A DNA stretch of 64,000 nucleotides, from assembly GCA_000336895.1 (NCBI GenBank), contig AOLX01000021.1, forward strand, positions 27,608-91,607, read 5' to 3'. Positions 33,635 to 42,080 of this stretch are shown one piece after another. The stretch comes from Haloarcula argentinensis DSM 12282 (GTDB lineage Archaea; Halobacteriota; Halobacteria; Halobacteriales; Haloarculaceae). Position 1 is the first letter of the stretch; every line of letters begins with the position of its first letter. The translations under genes and the position numbers were made by a program. Under the pieces are notes generated by a model that did not search any database, was not told the DNA's origin, and saw only the letters and a list, made by a program, of their open reading frames with translations.

Positions 33635-34667
33635 TGAACCGGAGGCGGCGGACGACCAGCAGTTAGCCGTCGTCGTCGCCAAACCCCGTTCGCAGGTCGC
33701 AATCGAATCCCTGCGAGCCGAGGGTGTCTACGACGATACCAGAAGCGTCACCGAGTGGACCGCAGACAGCGTCGCCATCCCGGTTACCGCCCCGCCACAA
33801 GATACACAGTTCCGGGAAGTCGTCCGGCAGGTCGGCGAACGCCGCCTCCGAACGCTCGATGATCACCTCCGGGAGCGCGGCTGGACCGACGCGGAAATCG
33901 ATGCCGCCCCGAGTTCCTGGGCCGTCCTCGGCTCCGTCGTGCTGGTCGACATCGGCGACAGCCCCCGACCCGCGGAAGTCGGCGAGGCGCTGCTGGCGCT
34001 CCACGGCGAGGCCGGAACGGTGCTGGCCCGCCACGGCATCTCCGGCGAGCACCGCGAACCCAGCGTCGAAGTCATCGCCGGCGACGGCGACACAGAGACG
34101 GTCCACACGGAACACGGCACGCGCTACGCGATGGACCTCGCGGAGGTGATGTTCTCCCCCGGCAACAAAGCCGAGCGGGCGCAGATGGGTGACACTGTTG
34201 ACCCTGATGAGCGCGTCCTGGACATGTTCGCCGGCATCGGCTACTTTACCCTCCCGATGGCCCGCGCCGGCGCGCACGTCACCGCCGTTGAACGCAACCC
34301 AGCGTCGTTTCGCTTCCTGGTCGAGAACGTCATGCTGAACGACGTGGACGAGCGCGTACACCCGTACCGGGCCGATTGTCGGGAAGTCGTACCGGGCTTT
34401 GCCAGCGAGGGTCGCGCCGACCGAGTAGTGATGGGCTACTACGAGGCACACGAGTACCTCGACAGCGCGCTTGACGCACTCGCGCCCGGCGGCGTCCTCC
34501 ACATGCACGAAGCGACACCGGACGCGCTCGTGTTTGACCGCCCAATCGAGCGACTGGAGGCGGCCGCTGCCGAAGCCGACCGGGGTGTAGAAGTGCTAGA
34601 CACTCGGCGCGTCAAGGAGTACAGCGAGGGTGTCGCCCACGTCGTCGTGGACGCTTGGGTGCAGTAG
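33627..34667 (+). CDS. taw2: tRNA wybutosine-type acp transferase Taw2 (TYW2 homologue)
   Basis: A 346-aa SAM-binding enzyme of the Trm5/TYW2 group. The SAM motif is VLDMFAGIGYFTLPMA with the acidic strand-2 residue in VTAVERNP. The YVMD-like block MDLAEVMFSPGNKAERAQM is shared with Trm5. Motif IV reads VVMGYYEAHEY, with GGVLHMHEATP after it, which fits TYW2/Taw2 (transfer of the 3-amino-3-carboxypropyl group to the tricyclic base at tRNA-Phe position 37) better than the Trm5 NxxxxLP motif. Overlap with nmd3 by 8 bp suggests an operon. A Trm5-type m1G37 activity is the alternative. Confidence 0.78.
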   Translation: MSDEPEAADDQQLAVVVAKPRSQVAIESLRAEGVYDDTRSVTEWTADSVAIPVTAPPQDTQFREVVRQVGERRLRTLDDHLRERGWTDAEIDAAPSSWAVLGSVVLVDIGDSPRPAEVGEALLALHGEAGTVLARHGISGEHREPSVEVIAGDGDTETVHTEHGTRYAMDLAEVMFSPGNKAERAQMGDTVDPDERVLDMFAGIGYFTLPMARAGAHVTAVERNPASFRFLVENVMLNDVDERVHPYRADCREVVPGFASEGRADRVVMGYYEAHEYLDSALDALAPGGVLHMHEATPDALVFDRPIERLEAAAAEADRGVEVLDTRRVKEYSEGVAHVVVDAWVQ

Positions 34668-34734
34668 GGCGTCTTTAGCCAAGCAGTCCAGGATAGAGAG
34701 GAAGTAACACACGACGAACAAACGGTCGTAACGC

Positions 34735-34741
34735 CTAATTA
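34735..34741 (+). promoter_or_regulatory. TATA-like promoter of a 29-aa gene
   Basis: CTAATTA is centred about 26 bp upstream of ATG 34764, consistent with a leaderless transcript for the microprotein gene. Confidence 0.45.
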
Positions 34742-34763
34742 GCCGAGTGGCCAAGAGGACGCC

Positions 34764-34853
34764 ATGGATAGACAGCAGATAGTCGCCGTCATTCTCGTCG
34801 GCCTGATGGTCGGGTCCTCAGTGGTCTACGGGTTAGCCTTCGCCTTCTTCTAG
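34764..34853 (+). CDS. 29-residue membrane microprotein
   Basis: The reading frame codes for MDRQQIVAVILVGLMVGSSV followed by VYGLAFAFF. It is one transmembrane helix after a short charged start. I recall similar tiny proteins conserved in other haloarchaea, with the same MDRQQ opening. A TATA-like box sits 26 bp upstream. Its stop codon overlaps the stop of the convergent helicase gene by 3 bp. Function unknown; small single-helix proteins often bind larger membrane complexes. Confidence 0.7.
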   Translation: MDRQQIVAVILVGLMVGSSVVYGLAFAFF

Positions 34854-36577
34854 TCCCACACGTCCGAAAGCGGGTGATTTCCGTTCCCGGACCGCGACCG
34901 CGAGCGGTCGTGCCGGCGTTTCGTACCCGAACTGAGCGCCGAAAGCGCCTGATCCGGCGCGAACCGGGGCAAGTCGGGCTGGGAGAGGCGGTCGACCTGG
35001 GCACGGAACCAGTCGGGCATATCGTGTTCGGCGCGGTCAAACAGATCAAGCAGCGACGAGTCCGCAAGGTAGGTCGCGCCGTAGTCATCGGGCGCGCGGA
35101 CGACGCGGCCACAGGCCTGGATGACCGTCCGCAGTGCAGTCCGGTAGTACCATCCCCACTGGTCGTCTTCGAGCCGTCGGGCGACGCGGGAGTCGCGAGT
35201 GTTGGGGTAGGGAGCCTTGCACAGCACCTGCCAGCGACAGAGGTCGCCTTCGAGGTCGAGAGCCTCCTCCATCTTCACCGAAAGGAACACGTCGGGGTTG
35301 TCGCTGCGCTTCCAGGCGGACAGCGCACCGTCTCGACCTTCTTTGTCGTGGGTACGGACGCGAGCGCCGACGCCGAAGTCGTCAAGCAACTCCTTCAGTT
35401 GCTCCTGAATGGCATACGAGTGGCAGTGAATCAGTCCCTTCTCGTCCGTGTGCCGGGCCATGATACGCACGATAGTGCGAGCGATGTCCGGTAGCGTGTC
35501 GTCGCGGTGCTCGTAGGTCATTTTCCCCTGAGCGACGTCGTACAGCGGCCGGTTCTCGACGGGGAACGTGTGGCCGACTTCCACGAGTGCGACGTTGCTG
35601 GGGTCGAGGCCGACGTTAGCACAGAACGCTTCCTTGTTGAGAATGGTCGCCGACAACAGGGCGAAGCGGTTACCGCGGTCCCAGACGGTGTGTTTGAGGT
35701 AGCGCTCGGGATTCATCGGCTTGATCGTCACCGGTGCGTGCTCGCCGTCGGCCTGGTCGACGACCCAGGTGGTCGCGCTCTCGGTGTCGGTGTAGTCCTC
35801 GCGGAACCACCCGAGGTCCTGCCGGAGCGTGTTCAGGGAGTCCCGCTCGGCCACCTCCTCGCCGGTGAGTTCCGCCTTCTGTCGTAGTTCCTTCACCCGG
35901 CGCTCGGCGAGGTGTTCGACGCGCTCGGTGAAGGCGACGGCCTCGTCCAGTCCGTCGATGTCCGGGACGTCGATATCGTTCCACATCGGTATCGACTGCG
36001 GCGAGAGGTCGATAGTGGCGTACATCTCCGCCCACTCGCCCAGGCCGTGGGCCTCGTCGATGACGACCACGTCGCGCTTGCCGAACACATCGCTGCCGGC
36101 GGTCTGCATGAAATACGCCAGCGTCATCGCAGCGATGCGCCGGTTCGAGGCGATGGCACGGTCCGAGAAGTACGGACAGCGGTGTTTGACCTGACAGTCG
36201 AATTTCCGTTCGCGCACGCACGGGGCCTGATTCACCGGTGTGTCAGTCTCACCAGGGAGGATGCAGTCGTAGTTGTTCTTGCCGCGGATGACACAGAGAT
36301 CCTCAAGTAGAGCGTCCTCAGCCACGTCGTCCAGTTGCGAGACCTGTGGCGTGGTGTAGTAGGCGTCGATGACCTGCTCGGCGGCGGCCTCGCCGGCGGT
36401 TCGGGCACACCCGGCGATTGCCCGGGCGAGTAGCGACTTGCCGCTGCCGGTCGGCGCACGAACGAGGACCACGTCCTTACCACGCTCGAAGGCCGCACGG
36501 ATGTCAGCCAGAGCCTGCTTCTGGTTGCCCCGGTAGGATGGGGCCGGAAACTCGTCGGTAATCCGTGCGGGGTACAC
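34850..36577 (-). CDS. XPD/DinG-family iron-sulfur ATP-dependent helicase
   Basis: A 575-aa superfamily 2 DNA helicase. Walker A is VRAPTGSGKSLLA (about 41-48), the DEAH box is VVVIDEAHGLGEW, and later helicase motifs include FALLSATIL and the final QACGRVVRAPDDYG. Between motif Ia and the DEAH box four Cys (LCVIRG, YDCIL, APCVRE, FDCQVKHRC) make an Fe-S-type cluster like that of XPD/Rad3. It probably unwinds DNA 5' to 3' in repair. I favour the GTG at 36577, because a minus-strand TATA-like GGTTTAGG is 26-30 bp upstream; an ATG at 36634 lies in a basic stretch upstream of that box. Confidence 0.88.
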   Translation of the reverse strand: MYPARITDEFPAPSYRGNQKQALADIRAAFERGKDVVLVRAPTGSGKSLLARAIAGCARTAGEAAAEQVIDAYYTTPQVSQLDDVAEDALLEDLCVIRGKNNYDCILPGETDTPVNQAPCVRERKFDCQVKHRCPYFSDRAIASNRRIAAMTLAYFMQTAGSDVFGKRDVVVIDEAHGLGEWAEMYATIDLSPQSIPMWNDIDVPDIDGLDEAVAFTERVEHLAERRVKELRQKAELTGEEVAERDSLNTLRQDLGWFREDYTDTESATTWVVDQADGEHAPVTIKPMNPERYLKHTVWDRGNRFALLSATILNKEAFCANVGLDPSNVALVEVGHTFPVENRPLYDVAQGKMTYEHRDDTLPDIARTIVRIMARHTDEKGLIHCHSYAIQEQLKELLDDFGVGARVRTHDKEGRDGALSAWKRSDNPDVFLSVKMEEALDLEGDLCRWQVLCKAPYPNTRDSRVARRLEDDQWGWYYRTALRTVIQACGRVVRAPDDYGATYLADSSLLDLFDRAEHDMPDWFRAQVDRLSQPDLPRFAPDQALSALSSGTKRRHDRSRSRSGNGNHPLSDVWD

Positions 36578-36708
36578 GCGAGAAAGCAACGGACGAGGCG
36601 GCCTAAACCTTTCCTGTCGTCGGATGTGCGTCAACAGCTATCCGTGACGATGGAGTGGGTCGTGTTCACAGGCACACGGTCGTGGTACTTCTACTCTCGG
36701 AATGCTTA

Positions 36709-36718
36709 TACATATACC
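36709..36718 (+). promoter_or_regulatory. TATA-like promoter of the cold-shock gene
   Basis: TTATACATAT is centred near 36713, about 25 bp upstream of ATG 36738, in an unusually AT-rich 40-bp stretch. A strong leaderless promoter is likely. Confidence 0.55.
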
Positions 36719-36737
36719 CCCTGTACGTATATTTGCA

Positions 36738-36932
36738 ATGGCAAACGGTAAGGTTGATTTCTTCAACGACACAGGCGGTTACGGTTTCATCTCGACTGAG
36801 GACGCGGACGATGACGTTTTCTTCCACATGGAAGACGTTGGCGGCCCTGACCTCGAAGAAGGCGAGGAGATCGAATTCGACATCGAACAGGCCGACAAGG
36901 GCCCCCGCGCGACGAACGTCGTCCGCAACTAA
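36738..36932 (+). CDS. cspA: Cold-shock protein (CspA family)
   Basis: A 64-aa single cold-shock domain, an OB fold that binds single-stranded RNA and DNA. The RNP1-like motif is GYGFIST (about 14-20) and RNP2-like is VFFHMEDV. It opens MANGKVDFFNDTGG and is strongly acidic, as usual in haloarchaea. A TATA-like TTATACATAT (36709-36718) is centred about 25 bp before the ATG, so translation is leaderless. It is divergent from the helicase gene. It likely acts as an RNA chaperone at low temperature or in stationary growth; that is family knowledge. Confidence 0.95.
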   Translation: MANGKVDFFNDTGGYGFISTEDADDDVFFHMEDVGGPDLEEGEEIEFDIEQADKGPRATNVVRN

Positions 36933-36989
36933 GGCAGATTTCCGGTCGCCTCCGGGCGACCACATCTGACACTTGTTCTTATCCGACGC

Positions 36990-37283
36990 TCACTCGACGA
37001 GCAACGCGTATAGCACGGCACAGAGCCCTACGACGGTCACGAGACCCCTGACGAGTAATACGCCCCCATCTCCGGCACCCGCCCAGTCAGCGACAGTGAC
37101 GGCGGCGTAGACGCCGGCAGTCAGCGACGCGATACCGACGGCGAGCCACCGCATTTTCGGCGCGTCGTTGCGCCGGTAGCCGCGGTAGGCCAGTGACGCG
37201 ACGAACAGTCCGACGGCGGCCGTTAGGGCTCGCGAGAGTTCCGCGACGAGATCCGGCGCGAGCAAGTCGAGGACCACCGTCAC
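36990..37283 (-). CDS. DUF7521-like membrane protein B
   Basis: A 97-aa protein with about three transmembrane helices (LSRALTAAVGLFVASLAY, MRWLAVGIASLTAGVYAAV, LVRGLVTVVGLCAVLYALL). The central RGYRRNDAPKMRWLA connects helices 1 and 2 in the same way as RGYRRGPGRTGML in the upstream gene, so the two are paralogues. It overlaps the upstream gene by 4 bp (37280-37283). I believe the family is DUF7521, which is often next to a small ArsR-type regulator, as here. Function unknown. Confidence 0.75.
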   Translation of the reverse strand: MTVVLDLLAPDLVAELSRALTAAVGLFVASLAYRGYRRNDAPKMRWLAVGIASLTAGVYAAVTVADWAGAGDGGVLLVRGLVTVVGLCAVLYALLVE

Positions 37284-37609
37284 GACGACTCACCGCCGTA
37301 GACCGTCCAGAGAATCGTTCCGAGTCCGAACAGTTCGCAGGCGCTCACGAGAACTGAGCGCCCGACGGCACCGACAGCAGTGGCCGTGGGGAGCACGATA
37401 CGGAGGGTTTCCGGGACAGTCGTGAGTAGGAGAAGCCCGACAGCGAGGGTCAGCATGCCGGTCCGGCCGGGGCCGCGACGGTAGCCACGAATCAAGACGA
37501 TGGCGATGGCGGTCGAGAGTGCAACTGTGACGAGCGAGAGCACGATAACGGCCAAGGCGATCCCCGGGTCGGTCCAGCCCGTGCGTATCTGCAGTAGTGT
37601 CGCGAGCAT
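37280..37609 (-). CDS. DUF7521-like membrane protein A
   Basis: A 109-aa protein with about three transmembrane helices (IALAVIVLSLVTVALSTAIAI and two more), linked by RGYRRGPGRTGMLTLAVG. It is a paralogue of the next gene, with which it overlaps by 4 bp. It starts at the ATG at 37609 (MLATLLQIRTG), 1 bp after the stop of the HTH regulator; an ATG at 37627 would lie inside that gene. The three genes form a tight operon whose products probably make a regulated membrane device of unknown purpose. Confidence 0.75.
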   Translation of the reverse strand: MLATLLQIRTGWTDPGIALAVIVLSLVTVALSTAIAIVLIRGYRRGPGRTGMLTLAVGLLLLTTVPETLRIVLPTATAVGAVGRSVLVSACELFGLGTILWTVYGGESS

Positions 37610-37610
37610 C

Positions 37611-37955
37611 TCAGGACAGCCCCTCAAACAGATCGGTGAATCGGTCCGCCGGGTCCTGCGAGGATCGCGTGACGGCGATGTCGTATGTCCCGTCGACGAA
37701 CGTGACTGTCACGTCCTCGACGGTCGCGACGTAGCGCTTGTAGTGGTGGCCGTCGGGGTCGACAGCCTGCCGCTCGGCGACAAGGTCAGCGGCTTCCAGT
37801 CGGTCAAGGCGGCGGTATGCCGTCGGATCAGACATCTCGCAGGCCGTACAGAGTTCAGAGACAGACATCGGTCCAGTGGTGAGTTCAGCGATGATGGCCC
37901 GCGCATACTCGTCTTCGAGTAGCGCGAGCAGTTCGTCGTCGCCGACCGCGTCCAT
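37611..37955 (-). CDS. ArsR-type winged-helix regulator
   Basis: A 114-aa DNA-binding protein. The winged helix is clear: LLALLEDEYARAIIAELTTG, MSVSELCTACEMSDPTAYRRLDRLEAADLV, shown here in short form as SELCTACEMSDPTAYRRLDR, followed by the wing RQAVDPDGHHYKRYVA. A C-terminal strand block (VEDVTVTFVDGTYDIAV) may be a dimer or ligand part. The ATG at 37955 begins MDAVGDDEL. It heads a three-gene operon with two DUF7521-like membrane proteins, and a minus-strand TTTTTATTATACTC is just upstream (about 37972-37985). It probably controls its own operon. Confidence 0.83.
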   Translation of the reverse strand: MDAVGDDELLALLEDEYARAIIAELTTGPMSVSELCTACEMSDPTAYRRLDRLEAADLVAERQAVDPDGHHYKRYVATVEDVTVTFVDGTYDIAVTRSSQDPADRFTDLFEGLS

Positions 37956-38054
37956 AGTCGCTCCAGCGAGCGGAGTATAATAAAAAGTCTCACCGGCTTC
38001 CACCCCGGAAGCGGTGCCCGCGGTGATACGTCGGCTCCGGCCGGCCGTCCATGT

Positions 38055-39038
38055 GTGTCACCGAACCCACCGGAGCAAAGGGACAGCCAGGCGACCACGA
38101 GCGTGGTCGCGCGGGCTGCCTCGGGACTCCGCTGGCCGGTCTGGAACAGTGCAGACAGGAGGGTCAGAGCGCCGCTGCGCGCAGTGCTTCCGGCGGTGTT
38201 GTCGTTTCTGACCCTTGCGGCGCTACAGCCTGTCGTTCGATCACGGTTCACACATCCGGTCCGAGAACCGATCGAAGCGGCCGGTATCGGGGCGATTCTC
38301 GTCGCCACTGTGTTCGTCAGTGCTCGTCTCCTCGACCGCCGCTCCGTCGGCGAGTACGGGCTGTCGCTCGACCGCCGCTGGTGGCGATCGTTCGCCGTCG
38401 GCGGCGCGATAGCGACCGTCATCAACGCCGGCGCGCTCGCCGTCGCTGTCGGTGCGGGCTGGGCCACGGTTGTCGGGGTCGCGGAGGGGGCCGGCGACCT
38501 CCCGTTCCTCCCGGCGATGGTCGTCGTCTTCGCCTACATCGCCCTCGCAGCGGCTTGGGAAGAGGTCGTCTTCCGCGGCGCGATGCTGAAGAACCTCGCC
38601 GAGGGGGCGGATGGACTGATTCCGCAGTGGGCGGCGGTTGGGCTCGCGGTGCTCCTAAGTGCGCTCGTCTTCGCCTTCCTGCACGGCGGGAAGATTGATC
38701 ACCCGAGCCAGTACGGCTACTACCTACTCGCCGGACTCGTCTTGAGCGGTGCGTACGTACTCACCGGTGACCTCGCGCTCCCGATCGGCTTTCACGTCTG
38801 GTACAACTTTACCCAAAGCGCGGTGTTCGGTCTCGGTCACTCACAGCAGACCCCCGAACTGCTCGCCGTCGAAATCGTCGGCCCACCTCGATGGGTCGGC
38901 GAGGAAGGGGTCGTCTTCACTGTCTTTGCTGTCATCGGGGGGCTTCTGATATTGGCATACGTTCGCTGGCGCGACGGGCGGTTGGGGCTTGACAAACGTG
39001 TGAGCCGGTGGACGCCGGTATCCGAACGGGATACCTGA
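38055..39038 (+). CDS. CPBP-family intramembrane metalloprotease 2
   Basis: A 327-aa polytopic membrane protein. CPBP motifs: AAAWEEVVFRGAML (EExxxR), LVFAFLHGGK (FxxxH) and the last one, FHVWYNFTQ. The N-terminal 35 residues are polar and likely cytosolic. It starts with GTG at 38055 (SPNPPEQRD). It resembles the protease at 25348 in length and motif order but differs in most residues between motifs, so they are old paralogues. It is divergent from the ArsR-type operon with about 100 bp between. Substrate unknown. Confidence 0.85.
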   Translation: MSPNPPEQRDSQATTSVVARAASGLRWPVWNSADRRVRAPLRAVLPAVLSFLTLAALQPVVRSRFTHPVREPIEAAGIGAILVATVFVSARLLDRRSVGEYGLSLDRRWWRSFAVGGAIATVINAGALAVAVGAGWATVVGVAEGAGDLPFLPAMVVVFAYIALAAAWEEVVFRGAMLKNLAEGADGLIPQWAAVGLAVLLSALVFAFLHGGKIDHPSQYGYYLLAGLVLSGAYVLTGDLALPIGFHVWYNFTQSAVFGLGHSQQTPELLAVEIVGPPRWVGEEGVVFTVFAVIGGLLILAYVRWRDGRLGLDKRVSRWTPVSERDT

Positions 39039-39043
39039 GAATA

Positions 39044-39259
39044 TCAGGACGGATCGCCGAGCGCGGCCACGTCGGCTGCCGTCACTTCCTGATCGTCGGG
39101 CAACTGGTCGATGCAGTCATAGCAGAGGAAATGCTCCGTGTCGTCGCCGAGTTCGAGGACGATGCCCTCGGTCGGTCTGGACTCCTGCGACCAGATGTTA
39201 GCGATGCCGCCGGCTATCGAAACGTTCGTATCGCACCCGTCGCAGGCTCTGGAGGCCAT
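39044..39259 (-). CDS. Small double-CxxC protein
   Basis: A 71-aa protein with CDGC near the N-terminus and CYDC in the second half, a likely one-zinc ribbon. It starts MASRACDGCDTNVSIAGG and has IVLELGDDTEHFLCYDCID. A longer frame starts at 39337, but its extra 26 residues span the promoter region of the divergent epimerase and look non-coding. A TATA-like TATAAATA (minus strand, 39267-39274) is only about 12 bp from the ATG, which does not fit a normal haloarchaeal promoter, so the start is uncertain. Function unknown. Confidence 0.65.
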   Translation of the reverse strand: MASRACDGCDTNVSIAGGIANIWSQESRPTEGIVLELGDDTEHFLCYDCIDQLPDDQEVTAADVAALGDPS

Positions 39260-39369
39260 TACCCGATATTTATACGCTGTATACACTTCAAGGTAGCTGG
39301 CCCCTTCGAACAGGTCAGCGTGATTAACTCTCGACATACTTTTGTCGTCCGGTGGGCACCATCCAGATA

Positions 39370-40356
39370 ATGCAAATACTGGTCACAGGGGGTGCCGGGT
39401 TCATCGGCGGTCACCTGGCACAGCGGTTCGCCGCCGACAGCCACGATGTCGTCGTGCTCGACAACCGCGACCCGTTCTACGATCTGGATATCAAGCATCA
39501 TAACGTCGAAGCGGGACGGGAGGCCGCCCGGAACAGCGACGGAAGCTACGAGTTCGTCGAGGGCGACGTGCGTGACGCAGAGCTGGTGACGGACCTCGTC
39601 GCCGACGCCGACTACGTCTACCATCAGGCTGCCCAAGCCGGCGTCCGCCCGAGCGTCAAGAACCCCCGCAAGTACGACGAGGTCAACGTCGACGGCACGC
39701 TGAACCTCCTCGACGCCTGCCGTGACGAGGGCATCGAACGGTTCGTGATGGCTTCCTCTTCCTCTGTCTACGGGAAGCCACAGTACCTGCCCTACGACGA
39801 GCAACATCCCACGACGCCCGTTTCGCCCTACGGTGCGTCGAAACTCGCCGCCGAGCGGTACGCCTGCGCTTACAGCGAGGTGTACGACCTCCCTACCGTA
39901 GCTCTTCGCTATTTCACCGTGTACGGCCCCCGGATGCGCCCGAACATGGCCATCTCGAACTTCGTCTCACGGTGTCACAACGGCGAGCCGCCGGTCATCT
40001 ACGGCGACGGGACGCAGACGCGTGATTTCACCTACATCGAGGACGTCATCGACGCGAACATGACGCTGCTGCACGAGGACGCTGCCGACGGGCAGGCGAT
40101 CAACATCGGGTCGACGGACAACATCGAGATCAAGACGCTCGCGACGGAGATCCGCGACCAGATCGACCCGGACCTCGATCTAGTCTACGAGGAACGCCAC
40201 GACGCCGACGCCGAACACACCCACGCCGCGACCGACCGGGCCGAGGAACTGCTCGGCTACGACCCGGACCACACTATCCGGGAGGGTGTCTCGAAGTTCA
40301 TCGACTGGTACCGCGACAACCGCGACTGGTACGAGCCGCTCGTTCGACAGTCCTGA
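39370..40356 (+). CDS. NAD-dependent sugar-nucleotide epimerase/dehydratase
   Basis: A 328-aa extended SDR. The NAD motif is VTGGAGFIGGHLA; the catalytic set is Ser-Ser in VMASSSSVYGKP and YxxxK in PYGASKLAAERYA. The substrate-binding part has TVALRYFTVYGPRMRPNM and GDGTQTRDFTYIEDV, typical of UDP-glucose 4-epimerase and UDP-glucuronate-modifying enzymes (GalE/WbpP/RmlB group). It likely feeds S-layer glycosylation or polysaccharide synthesis, but no glycosyltransferase lies nearby. The ATG at 39370 gives the classic MQILVTGGAG start. Confidence 0.9.
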   Translation: MQILVTGGAGFIGGHLAQRFAADSHDVVVLDNRDPFYDLDIKHHNVEAGREAARNSDGSYEFVEGDVRDAELVTDLVADADYVYHQAAQAGVRPSVKNPRKYDEVNVDGTLNLLDACRDEGIERFVMASSSSVYGKPQYLPYDEQHPTTPVSPYGASKLAAERYACAYSEVYDLPTVALRYFTVYGPRMRPNMAISNFVSRCHNGEPPVIYGDGTQTRDFTYIEDVIDANMTLLHEDAADGQAINIGSTDNIEIKTLATEIRDQIDPDLDLVYEERHDADAEHTHAATDRAEELLGYDPDHTIREGVSKFIDWYRDNRDWYEPLVRQS

Positions 40357-40410
40357 GAGGCGACACGAACAGACCACGGTTTTAACCTCGTCCCGTCCTG
40401 CAGGAAGGGT

Positions 40411-41349
40411 ATGCACGTGCTCGTGACCGGTGCGACGGGGTTTGTCGGGAGCCATCTCGTCCCGGCGCTCCTCGCGGCTGGTCACAGCGTCCGCGCGCTC
40501 GTTCGCGACCCGAGCGGGTACGACTCACCCGACGGCGTCGACGTGGTGACAGGTGACCTACTCGATGCCGGCAGTTTCGACGCCGGTCTCGACGGCGTCG
40601 ACATCGCGTACTATCTGGTCCATTCGATGCGTGCCGGAAGCGACTACGCCGAGCGGGACCGGCGGGCGGCGCGGAACTTCCGTCGAGCCGCTGACGAGGC
40701 CGGTGTCGACCGGGTCGTCTACCTCGGCGGCCTCGGCGAGGACGACGAGACGCTGTCGGAACACCTCCGGTCGCGCCGTGAGGTCGAATTCATTCTCCGG
40801 GACGGCGAATACGACCTGACGACGTTCCGGGCGGCTATCATCATCGGCGCGGGCTCGGCGAGCTTCCGGATGATACGCGAGCTAACGACGCGACTGCCCG
40901 TGATGCTGACACCGCGCTGGGTGCGGACAGACTGTCATCCGATCGCTATCGACGATGTCATTTCGTATCTGGTCGATGTGCTCGATAAGCCGGAAACGGC
41001 CGGCGAAACCTACGAGATCGGCGGGCCGGAAGTACTGACATACGCCGAGATCCTGAAGCGGACGGGGCGACTCATGGGGACCGGTGAGCCGGCAATCGTG
41101 CCGATACCGGTGTTGACGCCGAAGCTGTCGGCGTACTGGGTCGCCCTCATGACCGACGTGCCATCGAGCGTCGCCCGGCCGCTCATTCACGGCCTGAAGA
41201 CGCCAGTGGTCGCAGACACCGAGGCGGCTCAGACAGAGTTCACCGTTGACCCGACATCGTTCGCAGATGCGGTCAGGCTGGCCCTTAGCGAGCCACGGAG
41301 CCGAGACGCGGCACGGGCGGCCGCAGCTACAGGTGGTGCAGGCAGATGA
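40411..41349 (+). CDS. Atypical SDR (NmrA/complex I NDUFA9-like)
   Basis: A 312-aa NAD(P)-binding protein with MHVLVTGATGFVGSHLVPAL at the N-terminus and no YxxxK active site, so it belongs to the atypical SDRs. VVYLGGLGEDDETLSEHLRS and TTFRAAIIIGAGSASF are characteristic of the subgroup with DUF2867-type or NDUFA9-like proteins. These often bind cofactor without known catalysis. A TATA-like GGTTTTAACC about 26 bp upstream gives it its own promoter. It overlaps the following membrane-protein gene by 4 bp, so the two are coupled. Confidence 0.85.
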   Translation: MHVLVTGATGFVGSHLVPALLAAGHSVRALVRDPSGYDSPDGVDVVTGDLLDAGSFDAGLDGVDIAYYLVHSMRAGSDYAERDRRAARNFRRAADEAGVDRVVYLGGLGEDDETLSEHLRSRREVEFILRDGEYDLTTFRAAIIIGAGSASFRMIRELTTRLPVMLTPRWVRTDCHPIAIDDVISYLVDVLDKPETAGETYEIGGPEVLTYAEILKRTGRLMGTGEPAIVPIPVLTPKLSAYWVALMTDVPSSVARPLIHGLKTPVVADTEAAQTEFTVDPTSFADAVRLALSEPRSRDAARAAAATGGAGR

Positions 41350-42080
41350 GCGGTGACAGCGCCCGACCGGAGTACGGCGAGACGTGGGTGTACGAGAGCA
41401 TCATCGGTGCGCTGCCGGGGATTCGGCTCCCAACATGGGCGGCGATGGCGATTCAGCTCCTCGTTTTTGAGGTCGCAATCGTCGCTCTGTCATGGTACTA
41501 CGAGGTCTGGAGCGCCGCAATCGCCGGGACGGTCGTCGTGTTCGTCGCGACCATCGGAAGCGCGGAGATGCTCCGCATCAGCACACTCATCCGCCGTATC
41601 GACGTGCCACCGACCTACCGTGCGCTGCTGTTCGCCTCGAACGTCGAAGTCGTGTTGTCCGTCCTCGCGTATATCGCCCTGCTCACCCATCTGTTCGTGT
41701 TCGACCCGCAGGTCCGTTCGATGCCGCTGTTAAACCAGCTATTCGGGTCGGAGCCGCCGGTACTGGTCGTATACCTGACGCTGCTCATACTCTGGGACGT
41801 GAGTTACCGCATCGGGACGGGTTGGTGGGCCAGCGTTACGGGCCTGTGGCGGTCGGCTCGCTACCGGTTCGATCCCGAGACAGCGCGGGTGTTCATGCGG
41901 GCCGACCTAGAGATATGGGGCTTTGGCGTCCTCCAGCTCGTGCTCGTCCCGTTCGTGCTCAATCAGCCGGTACTGCTCGCGGCGCTTGTCGGCCATGTGA
42001 TAGCCGTGACTGCCGTGACAGCCGTCTCTGTCGGACTATTGCGCTACCGGTCGAGAACGACCGCAGTCAGTCGGAGTTAA
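41346..42080 (+). CDS. Multi-pass membrane protein (DUF7530-like)
   Basis: A 244-aa protein with about six hydrophobic helices, for example AAMAIQLLVFEVAIVALSWY, LSVLAYIALLTHLFVF and FGVLQLVLVPFVL, plus a conserved N-terminal polar part, EYGETWVYESIIGALPG. I recall a haloarchaeal family, probably DUF7530, of this size. It is translationally coupled to the atypical SDR by a 4-bp overlap, so a joint role at the membrane is plausible. Its 3' end overlaps the convergent small gene at 42067 by 14 bp. Confidence 0.75.
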   Translation: MSGDSARPEYGETWVYESIIGALPGIRLPTWAAMAIQLLVFEVAIVALSWYYEVWSAAIAGTVVVFVATIGSAEMLRISTLIRRIDVPPTYRALLFASNVEVVLSVLAYIALLTHLFVFDPQVRSMPLLNQLFGSEPPVLVVYLTLLILWDVSYRIGTGWWASVTGLWRSARYRFDPETARVFMRADLEIWGFGVLQLVLVPFVLNQPVLLAALVGHVIAVTAVTAVSVGLLRYRSRTTAVSRS

